Shown: one piece after another, positions 26,501 to 37,000 of the stretch
Layout of the letters: the number at the start of each line of letters is the position of its first letter
How positions within the stretch are numbered: position 1 is the first letter of the stretch
Assembly: GCF_905147045.1 (NCBI RefSeq)
Contig: NC_065917.1
Coordinates: 5,658,501-5,722,500, forward strand
Origin: Nymphalis io
Lineage: Eukaryota > Arthropoda > Insecta > Lepidoptera > Nymphalidae
Length of the DNA stretch: 64,000 nucleotides
Reading direction: 5' to 3'
The notes under the pieces: generated by a model
What the model was told of the DNA's origin: nothing
The model's input: the letters and a program-made list of their open reading frames with translations, nothing else
The model's database searches: none
Position numbers and translations under genes: made by a program

Positions 26501-26556
26501 TCGTAGCGGGCATCGAACCGACTGCCTTCAAGCAACACTTTCAAGACTGGAACTGA
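12140..26556 (+). CDS. Gelsolin-1: three-domain cytoplasmic gelsolin/severin-like protein
   Basis: Predicted Ca2+-regulated actin severing and capping protein acting in the cytosol. Coding exons: 12143-12211, 16149-16223, 18027-18216, 18541-18656, 22150-22327, 22463-22563, 22977-23093, 23858-23923, 24975-25037, 26485-26556 (UTR base start 12140). All introns are GT-AG, phases join cleanly, and the product is 348 residues. The start is MPEVHPAFVNSGKKSGIEIW with no signal peptide. G1 (about 12-125) has FYSGDSYIVLK and SQDEAGAAAILSVNLDD. G2 (about 130-240) has GGHASGFNHV, RLFQIKGKRNVRVRQ and MNKGDCFILD. G3 (about 245-345) has ECYILDTGSSIYVWIG. It ends KQHFQDWN, where six-domain gelsolins continue, so its size is that of CapG or severin. 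It faces gelsolin-2 tail to tail. Family certainty is high; activity is inferred. Confidence 0.93.
12826..13134 (-). repeat. SINE-A copy
   Basis: Complement of the family: poly(T), TATAGAATAGGAAGGTGGAC, then the body. A short unrelated insert follows GAGCATATG. Confidence 0.8.
13595..13810 (+). repeat. SINE-B copy, 3' truncated
   Basis: GAGATGGCCAAGTGGTAAGAAC head, degraded B box, body to GTAGCAGCGTGGTGGA. 13140-13590 and 13811-14100 show nothing identifiable. Confidence 0.75.
14107..14323 (+). repeat. SINE-A copy, 3' truncated
   Basis: GGGCTTTGTGCAAGCCCGTC through TACATCGCCAATGTCTAT. Confidence 0.75.
14456..14520. repeat. (TA)n microsatellite
   Basis: About 65 uninterrupted bases of alternating TA. 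Confidence 0.95.
14542..14690 (+). repeat. Short repeat, family H
   Basis: TAATATTATAAAATCGAAAG ... CTGAACCGATTTTGATGAAA, as in the copy at 7170. Confidence 0.5.
14875..15166 (+). repeat. SINE-A copy, full length
   Basis: ACTGGTGGTAGAGCTTTGTG to CCTTCCTATTCTT plus A-tail. Confidence 0.85.
15440..15690. repeat. Unclassified repeat, family E
   Basis: Shares GTTACTAATATT and ACAGCTTGTGTTAGGAGTG with 26670-26780. The centre carries GGCGCCTAGGGGCCCGACC, echoed near 48050. Confidence 0.35.
15769..16098 (-). repeat. SINE-A scrap followed by SINE-B copy
   Basis: 15769-15808 is a SINE-A 5' scrap (complement). 15809-16098 is a full SINE-B complement from CAGTAACAGCCTGTTAATG to the head. It ends 50 bp before gelsolin-1 exon 3. 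Confidence 0.75.
16630..16760 (+). repeat. Short repeat, family H
   Basis: GTACTAATATTTTAAATGCG ... AACGATTTTGATTAAACTAC ... AAGCCGCGGCCG. The rest of this intron (16770-17020) shows nothing identifiable. Confidence 0.45.
17023..17715 (+). repeat. SINE-D copy split by a DNA transposon
   Basis: 17023-17150 is the SINE-D head and mid-part (GGTTCAAACTCC B box). Its continuation AACTCTTTCCGGTCGTGTCGG resumes at 17670. The 515 bp between are the insertion listed next. Confidence 0.7.
17151..17664. mobile_element. Non-autonomous DNA transposon (hAT-like MITE)
   Basis: Flanked by GCTTGAAT (17143-17150) and GCTTGAAC (17665-17672), an 8 bp target duplication with one mismatch. Ends are TAGGCATG and, inverted, TAGACATG. 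The interior repeats AAATCGATTT-type and CCGATTT-type motifs in both orientations. The class is inferred from the 8 bp duplication. Confidence 0.6.
17746..17857 (-). repeat. SINE-A fragment
   Basis: GTTATGTCCCTTGTGCCTG through GGCACCTACCCAGACGG (complement of the family). Confidence 0.7.
18285..18440 (+). repeat. SINE-B fragment inside short intron
   Basis: CAAACCCAAGCAAGCACCGC through ACTGAAATTCGGCGAC. It lies between gelsolin-1 exons ending 18216 and starting 18541. Confidence 0.7.
18838..18890. repeat. Perfect hairpin, 24 bp arms, 5 base loop
   Basis: 18838-18861 and 18867-18890 are exact complements (arm starts CCGATTGACTTG) around the loop TACTC. It lies in the gelsolin-1 intron 18657-22149. 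No SINE family match is seen in the arms. Confidence 0.92.
19227..19511 (-). repeat. SINE-B copy, full length
   Basis: Complement from CAGTAACAGCCTGTTAATG to TCACGCGTTCTTACCACTAG; abuts the LINE fragment. Confidence 0.85.
19512..21240 (-). pseudogene. LINE fragment with endonuclease and reverse transcriptase remnants
   Basis: On the minus strand about 20930-21020 encodes IIIGDFNGHQTNW (APE endonuclease motif). About 20540-20830 encodes GSDHRVIKIS (SDH endonuclease motif). About 19500-19730 encodes LAQGDPLASLLFNI and QNADDFLI (RT palm motifs, with NADD for the usual YADD). Frameshifts and stops break the frame. The type looks like the Jockey/I group; the clade is not certain. It lies in the gelsolin-1 intron, opposite to the gene. 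Confidence 0.75.
21488..21569 (+). repeat. SINE-A fragment
   Basis: CCCAAGGTTGGTGACGC through CAATGTCTATGGGCAGTAGT. Confidence 0.55.
21703..22001 (+). repeat. SINE-B copy, full length
   Basis: TAGCCGAGAAGGCCCAGTGG head, B box GGGTTCAAACCCG, 3' end AGCAGTGGGACATTC. It ends about 150 bp before gelsolin-1 exon at 22150. Confidence 0.88.
22644..22895. repeat. SINE-A pieces, head to head remnants
   Basis: 22644-22797 is a + strand SINE-A 5' half with a deletion. 22800-22895 is a diverged minus-strand 5' end (AAAGCTCTACCACCAAGT). Confidence 0.6.
23105..23270 (-). repeat. SINE-B fragment
   Basis: TGTATGTCCCACTGCTGGGC (3' end complement), then diverged body. Confidence 0.55.
23283..23519 (+). mobile_element. 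LINE 3' end fragment (CR1/Jockey-like)
   Basis: Encodes a broken WTFLPPFVFPEHYNQGIFKV-like C-terminus, as at 39600, then a tail with CCAGCCGTGGGACATGAACA. Confidence 0.5.
23556..23826 (+). repeat. SINE-C copy, full length
   Basis: GAGCCGGTTGGCGTGGTTGG head, B box GATTCGATTCCC, tail CCCAGGATATTATTATTATT. It ends about 30 bp before gelsolin-1 exon 23858. Confidence 0.88.
24179..24534 (-). repeat. SINE-D copy
   Basis: Complement: ATAACGTCTTCCAGACTGAT to CACTAGACCAACGAGG. Confidence 0.82.
24646..24928 (+). repeat. SINE-C copy, full length
   Basis: Head near 24650 (GAGCGGTTAGCGTGGTTAG), B box GGTTCGATTCCC, tail (ATT)n. It ends about 45 bp before gelsolin-1 exon 24975. Confidence 0.85.
25198..25484 (-). 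repeat. SINE-A copy with duplicated tail end
   Basis: TATAGAATAGGAGGGGGGAAG, then a second start GTAGGTAGGCGGACGAGCC, then the body. Either partial tandem duplication or two insertions. Confidence 0.7.
25800..26097 (+). repeat. SINE-B copy, 5' truncated
   Basis: ATAAGAACGCGTGAATCTTAACC, B box GGGTTCGAACCCG, 3' end GCCCAGCAGTGGGACATTC. Confidence 0.82.
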
Positions 26557-26628
26557 ATTTGACATGATTTGATTATTAATTTCAAGTTTTTTTTTTTTTA
26601 ATGACAATATAATTTATATTTAAATTGC

Positions 26629-26650
26629 ACAAAATAATATTAAAAAAAAA
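26629..26650 (+). terminator. Possible gelsolin-1 polyadenylation region
   Basis: About 75 bp after the stop codon, AAAATAATATTAAAAAAAAA resembles weak polyadenylation hexamers. A canonical AATAAA occurs only further on, near 27339. The call is weak. Confidence 0.25.
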
Positions 26651-26669
26651 TCTTTTTATTTCATTTTTT

Positions 26670-26790
26670 TAAATAAGGAATTACTAATATTCCTATTTAC
26701 CCCTCCAATTAAGCGTACAGCTTGTGTTAAGAGTGGGGACTTCAATAGCTCAAGGTCGGAATCGAACCCACGATTTACATCGCTGCAAAA
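26670..26790 (+). repeat. Unclassified tRNA-like repeat, family E
   Basis: GGAATTACTAATATTCCTAT, ACAGCTTGTGTTAAGAGTG and AATCGAACCCACGATTTA, shared in part with 15440-15690. It lies in the 3' flank of gelsolin-1. The remainder to 27430 is AT-rich with nothing identifiable. Confidence 0.4.
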
Positions 26791-27438
26791 TTATACACTT
26801 ATTTTTCTTCTCAATTGATACGCTCTTGGCAGAGACTGGTCATCATGAAGTAGTTTCTGATATTACTCACTTCATGTTACACCGCCTCCCCCTATCAGCT
26901 GTTACCATAGTTAAGCCAATGGTCAGCCCACCGCATCGTGGACCGAGTTCAGGACCGTATCTATATAATCATCTAAATCTCTGAAGCTGTCCAATTTTTA
27001 ACTTTGCTTTGTTCCTATAAACTTGCAACCATCATCATTTCACAGGCTATCATTTATAGGTAGCTAAAGTTTCAGCGAATTCGATTGAACAATTGAAATG
27101 CGAGTTAAATACATATTACAAAACAAAATTTATTTTAATAGTAATAGAAATTTAAATAACGAAAATAATAATAATAAAACTAATAAGAATCAATACAAAA
27201 CATTATGTATTGAAAAATCATTTTTTGAGATATTTTTTAACTATAAAATTAAAACTCACAAACCGCAATGTTATTTGTAATGTTGATATTTCATCATAAC
27301 CAACAACTGATAAAATAATTTTTAAGTCTATAATTTGAATAAAAAAAGTTACATGATTTGTTATTATTTTTAATCTGTTTTTAAGTATTCAGTATTCGGA
27401 CCCGTTTAACACGGGTAGAAACTAATACACTAAGTATA

Positions 27439-27802
27439 ATAATAATGTCCTCCAGACCGATTTCGGCCTCGGCGGCCAATCTCAAGAGAGATTAGTAAAC
27501 TGCGCAGGAGATATTATAGTGCACAAGTGTGTGCGCAAACACAGGTGCACTCTCTGTTTTCTAACACTCATAATCCGATGGGACGGCAATCCGACACGAC
27601 CAGAAAGAGTTCAGGGGCAGGATCAACGGCTTTACCTGCTTTCCGAGGCACGGGAGTACAAACTTCCAACTTCCAGACTCCGGGCTGCTACTGACAATTC
27701 TCTGACAGAAAAACCCAATAACTTTTTATTGACTCGACCTGGGAATTAAACCCAGGACTTCCGGGTCTGCGGCCTTACGTCAAGACACCAGACCAACGAG
27801 GC
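27439..27802 (-). repeat. SINE-D copy, full length
   Basis: Complement: ATGTCCTCCAGACCGATTTC to ACACCAGACCAACGAGGC. It fills much of the gap between the two convergent gelsolin genes. Confidence 0.87.
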
Positions 27803-27961
27803 ATGTATACGTTGATATATAAACTAACTTTTTTATTACACGCTTCATTGTAACGATGATATTTTAAAGAGGTTTCATATAAATAATTATAATATCTACA
27901 ATTCTATTAAAAATATTATATACAAGGATCATATTAAAAAAAATATTTATATAAATGAGTA

Positions 27962-27967
27962 TTTATT
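27962..27967 (-). terminator. Polyadenylation signal of gelsolin-2
   Basis: TTTATT on the + strand reads AATAAA on the minus strand, about 80 bases after the gelsolin-2 stop codon at 28046-28048. This is a normal position for a short 3' UTR. Confidence 0.55.
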
Positions 27968-28045
27968 TTATAACAATATTTCAAGTTTATAAAAGAAATA
28001 TTAAATAACACATATTGTCATATTGTTTCTTGTATTAAGAAAAGT

Positions 28046-31000
28046 TTATTTTGCATCTTCGATTTCATTAAACCTTAAAACTTCTTCTCTATTCAATTCG
28101 TAGGAATTTTGTTTCTGCAAAAAAATAAATATAAATAGATAAAATTAAAAAAATATCTAACTTAGAGAAGCGCGATGGAATTATCTCCGAATCTGAAGAG
28201 TATTAAGCAGTCATTTATAAGTGGCATACCCAGTCCGAAGGTTTAATAACCCTAAGAAATTCAGTACATAAGTAGTTAAAAAGGGAATATTATCTTGTAA
28301 ACTTACGATGTTAAGAATATTAACAGCCTGTTAATGTCCCACTGCTGGGCTAAGGCCTCCTCTCCCTTTTCGAGAAGAAGGTTTGCAGCTTATTCCAACA
28401 CGTTGTTCCAATGCGGATTGGTGAATACAGAATTTCAATGAAATTTGACACATGCAGGTTTTCTCGCGATGTTTTCCTTCAGCGTCAAGCACGAGGTGAA
28501 TTATAAAAACAAATTAAGCACATGAAAATTCAGCGGTGCTTGCCCGGGTTTGAACCCACGATCATCGGTTAAGATTCACGCGATCTAACCACTAGGCCAT
28601 CTCGGCTCATTAACATTATCGGTGTTTTTGCTTATGTCACATTATTTAGTTCACAAATTCACCACTAGATGGCACTGTATCAATTATAAACACGCTATCG
28701 TTAGCATTTCTTTTTACAATATAATGTGTATGGTGACATATGTCAGTATTGTTGTTGAGAAGGAAAAGGGCGTAAGTTGAAGTACAACTTTTCAATTGTG
28801 AACCCTATATCTAAGTGTAGTAAGGTGCATTAAATCGTACACTAGACTTATAAGTAGATGGACGGGCGAATGGGTCCACCTGATGTTAAGTAGTCACCCA
28901 TAGACATTGGCGATGTAAGAAATATTAACCAAACATCACAACATGTTATTTCCCTCGTGCCTGTAATTACACTGGCTCACTCACCCTTCAAACCGTAACA
29001 CAACAATACCAAGTACTGCTGTTTTGCGGTAGAATATCTGATGAGTGGGTGGTACCTACCCAGACGAGCTTGCACAAAGCTCTACATCCAAGTGAACTTC
29101 GAATTAGCATTCAATAGTATTGACTCACCTGCCACATGTAAGGGTCCCATTTGGCGAAAGCTCGGATGAAGTTATCGGGCTCTTGGCCTTGCTTGACAAC
29201 CGTCACGGTGGGTGTGTCCTGTGGAAAGTCTCGAAGATATTGCTGAAAAAAATAATAAGTAACCTTTTTTCGTCACAAACTTTTTACTTGTCTATAACAT
29301 TATAATAAAAAAAAGTGAGTTTGTTTGTTACGCTTTCAAGTCTTATGTGTTAAACCGATCGTCAGGAAATTTTATATACACTTTGTCGGGAGCTCAGAAA
29401 GGATTATAGGATAGTAACTGCACCCCCCACCCCCCTAAGATAAGCATGCCATACTAAGTTCTCTTACGACATTTTTTTTAATCATATTTTATCTGTATAA
29501 TAAAGTGTTAATTTTTTTTATAGAATATGTAGGTGGACGAGCATATGGGCCACCTGATGATAAATGGTCACCAACGCCCATTAACATTGGCATTGTAAAA
29601 AATCTTAACCATCGCTTACAGTGCCAATGCGCCACCAACCTTGGGAACTAAGATGTTATGTCCCTTGTGCTTGTAATTACACTGGCTCACTCACCCTTCA
29701 ACAACAATACCAAGTACTACGACCGACGAGCCGGTTGGCGTGGTTGGTAGAACACTTGCCTTTCACGCCGAAGGTTGTGGGTTCGATTCCCACCCAGGAC
29801 AGACATTTGTGCGCATGAACATGTCTGTTTGTCCTGAGTCTGGGTGTAATTATCTATATAAGTATGAATTTACAAAAGAAAAGTAGTATATGTAGTATAT
29901 CAGTTGTCTGGTTTCCATAGCACAAGCTTTGTACAAGCTTAATTTGGGATCAGATGGCCGTATGTGAAAAATGTCCCAGGATATTATTATTATTATTAAA
30001 AAAGTACTGCTGTTTTGTGGTAGAATATCTGATGAGTGGGTGGTCCTACCCACACAAGCTTAAACAAAGCTCTAATCAATCAAATGAATTACTCACAGCA
30101 ATAATGTTCTCCCATGATTTCAAAGATGTGACTGGAGTCTCCTTTCCGAACCAGATAAAAGAATCACCACCGCTTTGTAAGAGGTATGTTCCATCTTCTT
30201 CTAAATTCTGTAAAACAATTTAATCTTTAACAAGGTACCGGTAGAAATTGTATGTTGTTTTTTTTTTTATAATACCAGTGGCTCACTGGCTCACTTTCCC
30301 AACCGGAAAACAATAATAATAAGTATTACTTGTATTAGCGGTAGAATATGGTGGTACCTACCCGGACAGGGTTAGTACAAAGACCTACCACAAAGTAGGT
30401 ATAAGTATGAATTTCAATTTTTCATTTACAACATTTTTATTAATTTCTTACTTACCACTTGTTTCACTTCGTCTTTCATTTCAATGTTTATGAAGTTGTT
30501 CGATCGTACTTTCACTTCGTATAGATGTTTACCGGAACTCGGTTTAAGGTTCTGAAGGTATGTGTCATCTGGAAAGTGAATATTTAATAGTCTATGGAGT
30601 GTAAAGGTGAAGAGAATCGCATATAGGATTTGAAGTGAAACGAGAGTTCAACAAATTGCCCGAATGGCGCTGCTTTTGTTATGTGTTTATTAATTAGGGT
30701 GGCCAATGTAAAGTTATTGGGTTTTTCCGTCGAAGATTCTCCTCAGTAGCAGCCCGGAGTCTTGTAGTTGGAGATGAGTTTTCCCGTACCTCCGAAAACA
30801 CGTAAAGCCGTTGTTCCTGCGATTCTGTTTCCGGTCGTGTCGGATCGCCGTCCCATCGGATTATGAGAGTTAGGGAATAGAGAGTGCACCTGTGTTGGTG
30901 TGTTTAAATTATCTCTTAAACTATGCAACCAAAGAACAAACTGTAAAACATAAATTAAAAAAAAAATTAGACATATAACAACCTTTCTCTACAACTTCAT

Positions 31001-34000
31001 AATATATCTCTCGTTCGTTCGACCATTTTTCCTCCGACTTACTTTGCAAATCCGACTACCACGAAAAAAGTCTTTTCTATTTTCGGGTTAGTGTATGCAT
31101 ATGACACTCACAAATGATGTGGCTTTCTATTGGTAAAAGAATTTTCAAAATCGGTTAAGAAGTTCCAGAAATTTTTCTTTTATAATATTACTATAAATAA
31201 TAATGATAAAGTAATTGATTATTTTATTTAACAATATATAATATAAGGCGGTTACCGATCGATCTGACGAGGCGCGAGTGTGACATGCCGACATCACGCC
31301 ATGTCGTGAAGTATTGCTTGAAAATAGCCGGTTCCGTCCCCTGGGGTATCCTCGCTACGTGCACCTGGAAACAAATGAGTATTGCTTTGGTAAATGGTCG
31401 CGATTCGTCTGGTACTCGATCTCCAGACTTCCAAGAACTACAGTACAGTGACAGTCTGTTAATGTCCCACTGCTGGACTAAGTTTGGATGTTATTCCACC
31501 ACGCTGCTCTAATATGGGTTGGTAGAATACACGTGGCATAATTTCAATGAAATTAGACTCATGCAGGTTTCCTCGCGATGTTTTCCTTCACCATTAAGCA
31601 CGAGATGAATTATAAACACAAATTAAGCACATGAAAATTCAGTGGTGCTTGCCCGGGTTTGAAACCACGATCATCGGTTAAGATTCACGCGTTCTAACCA
31701 CTAGACCATCTCGGTTATATACTATAGACTCCCAACAAAACTCAAAAATTCCAAACAATTAGCATTTCACACAAAGTAATAATTTAAAATTGTCGCGCGT
31801 TTTAAGACAGCGATTTATAATTAGTCAAGTAGTCAGCATGTCTCTTATAATTATTTTGATTGAATATAAACTCACCCATGATGGGTAATTCTTCGATGCC
31901 AAGTATTGCTCAGCCTTTGCCATAGCTTCTGTCTTTTCCTGAAGAGAAAAAAAACACATTTTTTAAATAATACCTTAATCGTGATTGATGATTACATAAT
32001 GTAATCGTAATTAATCCGATTACATTTTACTCTAGTCTGCACAGCATTCATGAAAAAATACATGTATACTATATATTATAACAAGACAAGATTTTGAGTG
32101 AAAACAAGAGGTGATTTTTTTTTTATTCGGCATTACAATTGTAGTATATGTTCCAGGCTCGAGATAGCTTTATTGTTCATGCAATTATCAACTGTAATTG
32201 AGGTACCACTTTTGTCTTTATTTTTTTTAAGTATAGGTAGGCGGAAGAACATTTGGGCCACCTGATGGTAAGTGGTCACCAACGCCCTTAGACATTGGCA
32301 CTGTAAGAAATATTATCGCTTACATTACCAATGCGCCACCAAGCTTAGGAACTAAGATGTTATGTCCCTTGTGCCTGTAATTACACTGGCTCACTCACCC
32401 TTCAAACCAGAACACAAAAATACCAAGTATTGCTGTTTTGCGGTAGAATATCTGATGAGTGGGTGGTACCTACCCAGACGAGCTTGCACAAAGTCCTACC
32501 ACCAGTAAATTATTTCGTCAACTCTGTAATTTCATGTATTTTATTACACGCTTTTACATAGTAGGTTAGAACTGAGGATTTTTTGTTAATTTAACCCCTA
32601 AGGTAGTTGAAAAAGGGGATGAAATTTTGTATGAAAATCCTTCATTTTTGTAGAAATAATTATGGAATTTGGTATTTAACAGTTCTCAATTATAAGCGCT
32701 GGTAAAGCGTTAGTATATTATATTTACCTTCTGCGTCGCTTGCTTTCCGACCCAGACGTAGATGCTGCCGCTAACCGTGTCCAAAATATACGTCTCCTGA
32801 AAAAACATTGACGTTTTTATAAAGAAAATAAAAATTGACTATGGTAAAAGCCGAGATGGCCTAGTGGTAAGAACGCGTGAATGTTAACCGATTGTCGTGG
32901 GTTCAAACCCGGGGAAGCACCACTGAATTTTCATGGGCTTAATTTGTGTTTATAATTCATTTCGTGCTTGACGGTGAAGGAAAACATCGTGAGGAAACCT
33001 AAGTGTCGAATTTCTTCGAAATTCTGCCACATTTGTATTCCACCGACCCGCATTGGGGCAGTGTGGTGGAATAAGCAAAAAGGAAGAGGACGCCTTAGCC
33101 CAGCAGTGGGACATTCACAGACTGTTATTGTATGGTATAATTATTTTAGATGATGATAATCATTGTCATCAACATAATAATCTGATTTTTCCTATACATC
33201 TGCCAATTTTTCTCATATATACTTTACCTGCGGCTTGAGCTGTTCCTGCCTGAACGGCGCCGTCAGAGGCGTTATCTTCAGCTTGCCGGAGCTGTCCGAC
33301 ACTTCGGATAGAATCACGGATTTTTCCTCGTTTTTCTCGAATGTCTGCGAAAATGAAAAGAGTTTTGTTTAGAAAATTAAATTAATGAATAGTATATTAT
33401 CGTTGAGGCCGAAAACACTTTTAAATTGCGTTTAAAATGAACATGAACTAGTTACATACTAATATTATAAAGAGATAAGAAATCTGTAAGAAAGTTGTAT
33501 GTTTGTTTGTAACGGATAAACTCAAAAACTACAGAACCGGTTTTAAAAATTCTTTCACATATAGAATACTACATTATCAATGAGTAAGATAAGCTATTTT
33601 TATTTAAAAAAAAAAATTAAAGATTCCTTCGAAAATTACGACTTCCGATAAATTAGTGATGCAACGTTAGGTAACAAATACAAAATCATTTATTTTATCT
33701 TTCTACATTCACTAGTAAAACTTGTGCCTGTCAAAGTTACCTGATCATCACCGCCAGCACTTTCTTCTGGAACCAAATCCTTGCTACCGGACCCAAGGTT
33801 GGTAAAGAACTTCTGGATATCAACTTCACTGGAGTATTGATCTATAAACATATGTAATTGTAATAAAAGTTTGTCATGCGAAAGCTGAGTTACCCAGTCG
33901 ATAAAACACGTGGATATTAAGCGAAGGTCGAAGATTCAAATCCAGGCAAACAAGACTGATCCTAAATATATTTTCCTTAAAACGAAGCGTGAAAGCATCT

Positions 34001-37000
34001 TGCTGGCAAGGCGGGGGCGGCTAGTGCGAAACGTTCTTCGCGACTGCACTGGCCGTCGTCGCGTTTGGACTCCACTACCACTTACCATCAGGTGGAGTGG
34101 AATCATTTGCTTTGCCGGTTAATATAAAAAATATATATGTCGCGGATTCAAATGGATTGCCATTTTAATGGCCGCCATTGTCGTCCAATATGTTGATTTT
34201 ATTAAATAAGTCAGTGCGCACGTCCGGCGCTGGCGCTGTCCTGAGAGCGAGAGACCCAGGGGGTCGCTCGACGAAATGATCACACGCGCTACTGACATAC
34301 TCCTTTATATTTTATATTTCCATCAGTCGGCTACGTAATAAAATATGCACCCGTCTTATTTTCACACTTGACGTCTCGTCATTATCAACCTACATCAACC
34401 TCATCGTCAACCTACATGACACAGATCACGTTGTGTGGTGTTGCTATTCTAATAAAATAAGTGACGTCATATACCCGCTTAAATTTATAATCTCTAATAT
34501 ATAAATACGAAAGTTTGTTTGTTGCGCTTTCACATCTGAACTACTTAACTAATCATCATGAATTTTGGCATAGATGTCAGAGGCATAGAAAACATAGGAT
34601 ACCTAACATCACGACACCCCCCATACCCCACCAGCGGGCGAAGACGCGGGCAAAAACTAGTCATATGATATTCTGTGTCTTCAATTTGTGTCATGAGAAG
34701 CCTGCATATGTAATGTGTATCCAACACGTTGTTTCAAGCCAGGTATATCAGTTGTCTGGTTAAAAGCTCTACTTAATTTAGGATCACATGGCCGTGTGTG
34801 AATAATGTCCCAGGATATTATTATTATTATCATCTCATTAGCAATGATTTAATTGGCTAATATAATATATGAATGTTACCGAAAAACCATGCCATTGGCC
34901 AATTAATGTTCGAAAATTGGAACTCACCAATAATTTCGACTTTCCCTCTGCCGTTATGATCCTGGTCTCTTATCTGATTGGCGATTGAGATCGCTTTCAA
35001 CTTCTCCACATTCTTCGCTTTCTCTCCGACATAGACCAAAATGTCGTTATTGATGTCCAGGATGAAACAATCCCCCTTGTTCATGGAGGAGATGAGGGGA
35101 TCAACCTGAAGAGAGAAAGAAAAGGAAAAACTCATTACGCGTTTTCCCCACGAGAACAGTGGGTGGGTATGTGGGACTCGCCGGTGTCCAAGGCGCTGAG
35201 TGCACCCCGAACATCGGAATACCCACAAAAAAACCAGCGGTACCCTTTCCGTCTTAACGAGGAATGCCACGCGATCGCTAGCGCATGCTACCGTGACGCT
35301 CTGACGATACTTGACTTCGTTCGGGTTGAACAATCTTTTTTACCTTACGACTTTTAAGGAAGAAAATTTGAAATACTACTGACTACGGACTGCTACAGAG
35401 AGTCTACGACAAAAATTCAACTTTTTGTCCCTTTTGCCCTGGGTTTTGAGCCTAGAACTTTGACTCGAGACGTTCGACCACATAACACTCACAACAATAA
35501 TTCATTTTTAGTTATGTGCCTACAAATAAACCATAATTAATTAACGATATCATATTTTTTCAACCAATCTTATTATAAAAACGAGTACCGTGGTCCAGGA
35601 AGAATTCACCTTGGAATAACTCCCTATAATAAGAAAAATATTTACATGTCAAAAATAACTAATGATGGGTACATTTACAAAATAATATCAGCCGAATATA
35701 TACCTGTCTCACTCTGATGTTCTTCTTCCCTTTCACTTGGAAGAGTCGCTTCTCGGCTCCAGGGTTGGTCACGACGTGGTTGAAACCGGATTGGTGACCG
35801 CCGTCGACATACCGGACAGCTGACGAAGGTTTTGAAATAATGAATGTTTGCGCAAATATATAATAAGGGTTTTGTCATATATACTGTATATACATAATTA
35901 TTTACATTGAGAACATAAAACTATATCAATGAAAATATTTGTTTGTTTATAATAATATCACGGGACATTATTCACACATGGGTATTTGATCCCAAACTAA
36001 GCAGAGCTCGTACTATGGAAACCAGACAACTGATATACTACATATACTACATGTCTTTTGTAAATACTTACTTATATAACCGGCCCGTTTGTTTGTTCTG
36101 TATGCGTTCCTTTCTTCGGTTGGCGTGGTTGGTGGATACTTGCTTTTCACGCCGAAGGTTGTGGGTTCGATTCCCAGAACAGACATTTGTGTGCATGAAC
36201 ATGTCTGTTTGTCCTGAGTAAGGGTGTAATTACCTATATTAATTTGTATTTACAAAAGAAAAGTAGTATATGTAGTATATCAGTTATCTGGTTTCCATAG
36301 CACGAGCTCTGTACAAGCTTAATTTGGGATCAGATGGCCGTGTGTGAAAAATGTCCCAGGATATTATGATTATTATTATTTGTAGACCCTTCTAACAGCG
36401 CGAAAGTGGGACGGAAATTATTGATTTCCTCCTTACCGAGCTATGACCTAGCTATTCTCAAGGAAAACAAGACGTCTGCGCAAGACATATTATTGTGCAC
36501 GAGTGTGTGTGCAAACACAGATGCTCTCATAATCACTCACTTATTGGTCTGAGCCAAGATTATAACGAAGGACTTAACCTTTAAAGAGGAACCTTCGAAG
36601 AACTAACTTCGATACCCGTAAAATGTTGAACGGTTTTATGGTAATATACTATTTTCATGCGTGTGTCCATGAAATATTATAACTATAATGGTCAATTTCA
36701 CTATCTGACATATCGCGTTCGTTTTCTGCGTTGAATTTCGAGTTTGTTATTAGAGAATAGCCTGTATATATGTAGCTTTATGGGGTTGATTATAAGGACG
36801 CTGTACTATTGATCCACTTACCCCCACCAGGAAAGTATCCCAGGAACTGCGCGCTCTCGTAGCCCATACTCTCTCTATGTTGGATGGCTTTGCCGTCAAA
36901 CTTATCGTCCAAACCGACAGTCAATATGGCGGCGGCACCAGCCTCGTCTTGACTTGTCTCGCTACCGATCCAGTAGTGGATATCCCATGAGAGATTATTC

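Noticed and set aside
30569..31256. Possible missed exons encoding gelsolin domains 4 and 5 between exons 11 and 12 of gelsolin-2
   Set aside because: The 687 bp intron holds a SINE-D fragment and AT-rich sequence, with no gelsolin-like motif in any frame I read, and the flanking exons already join in phase.
34857..35333. 158-codon minus-strand frame over gelsolin-2 exon 6
   Set aside because: Only 35105-34928 is exon; the upstream part runs through intron and a repeat (family F).
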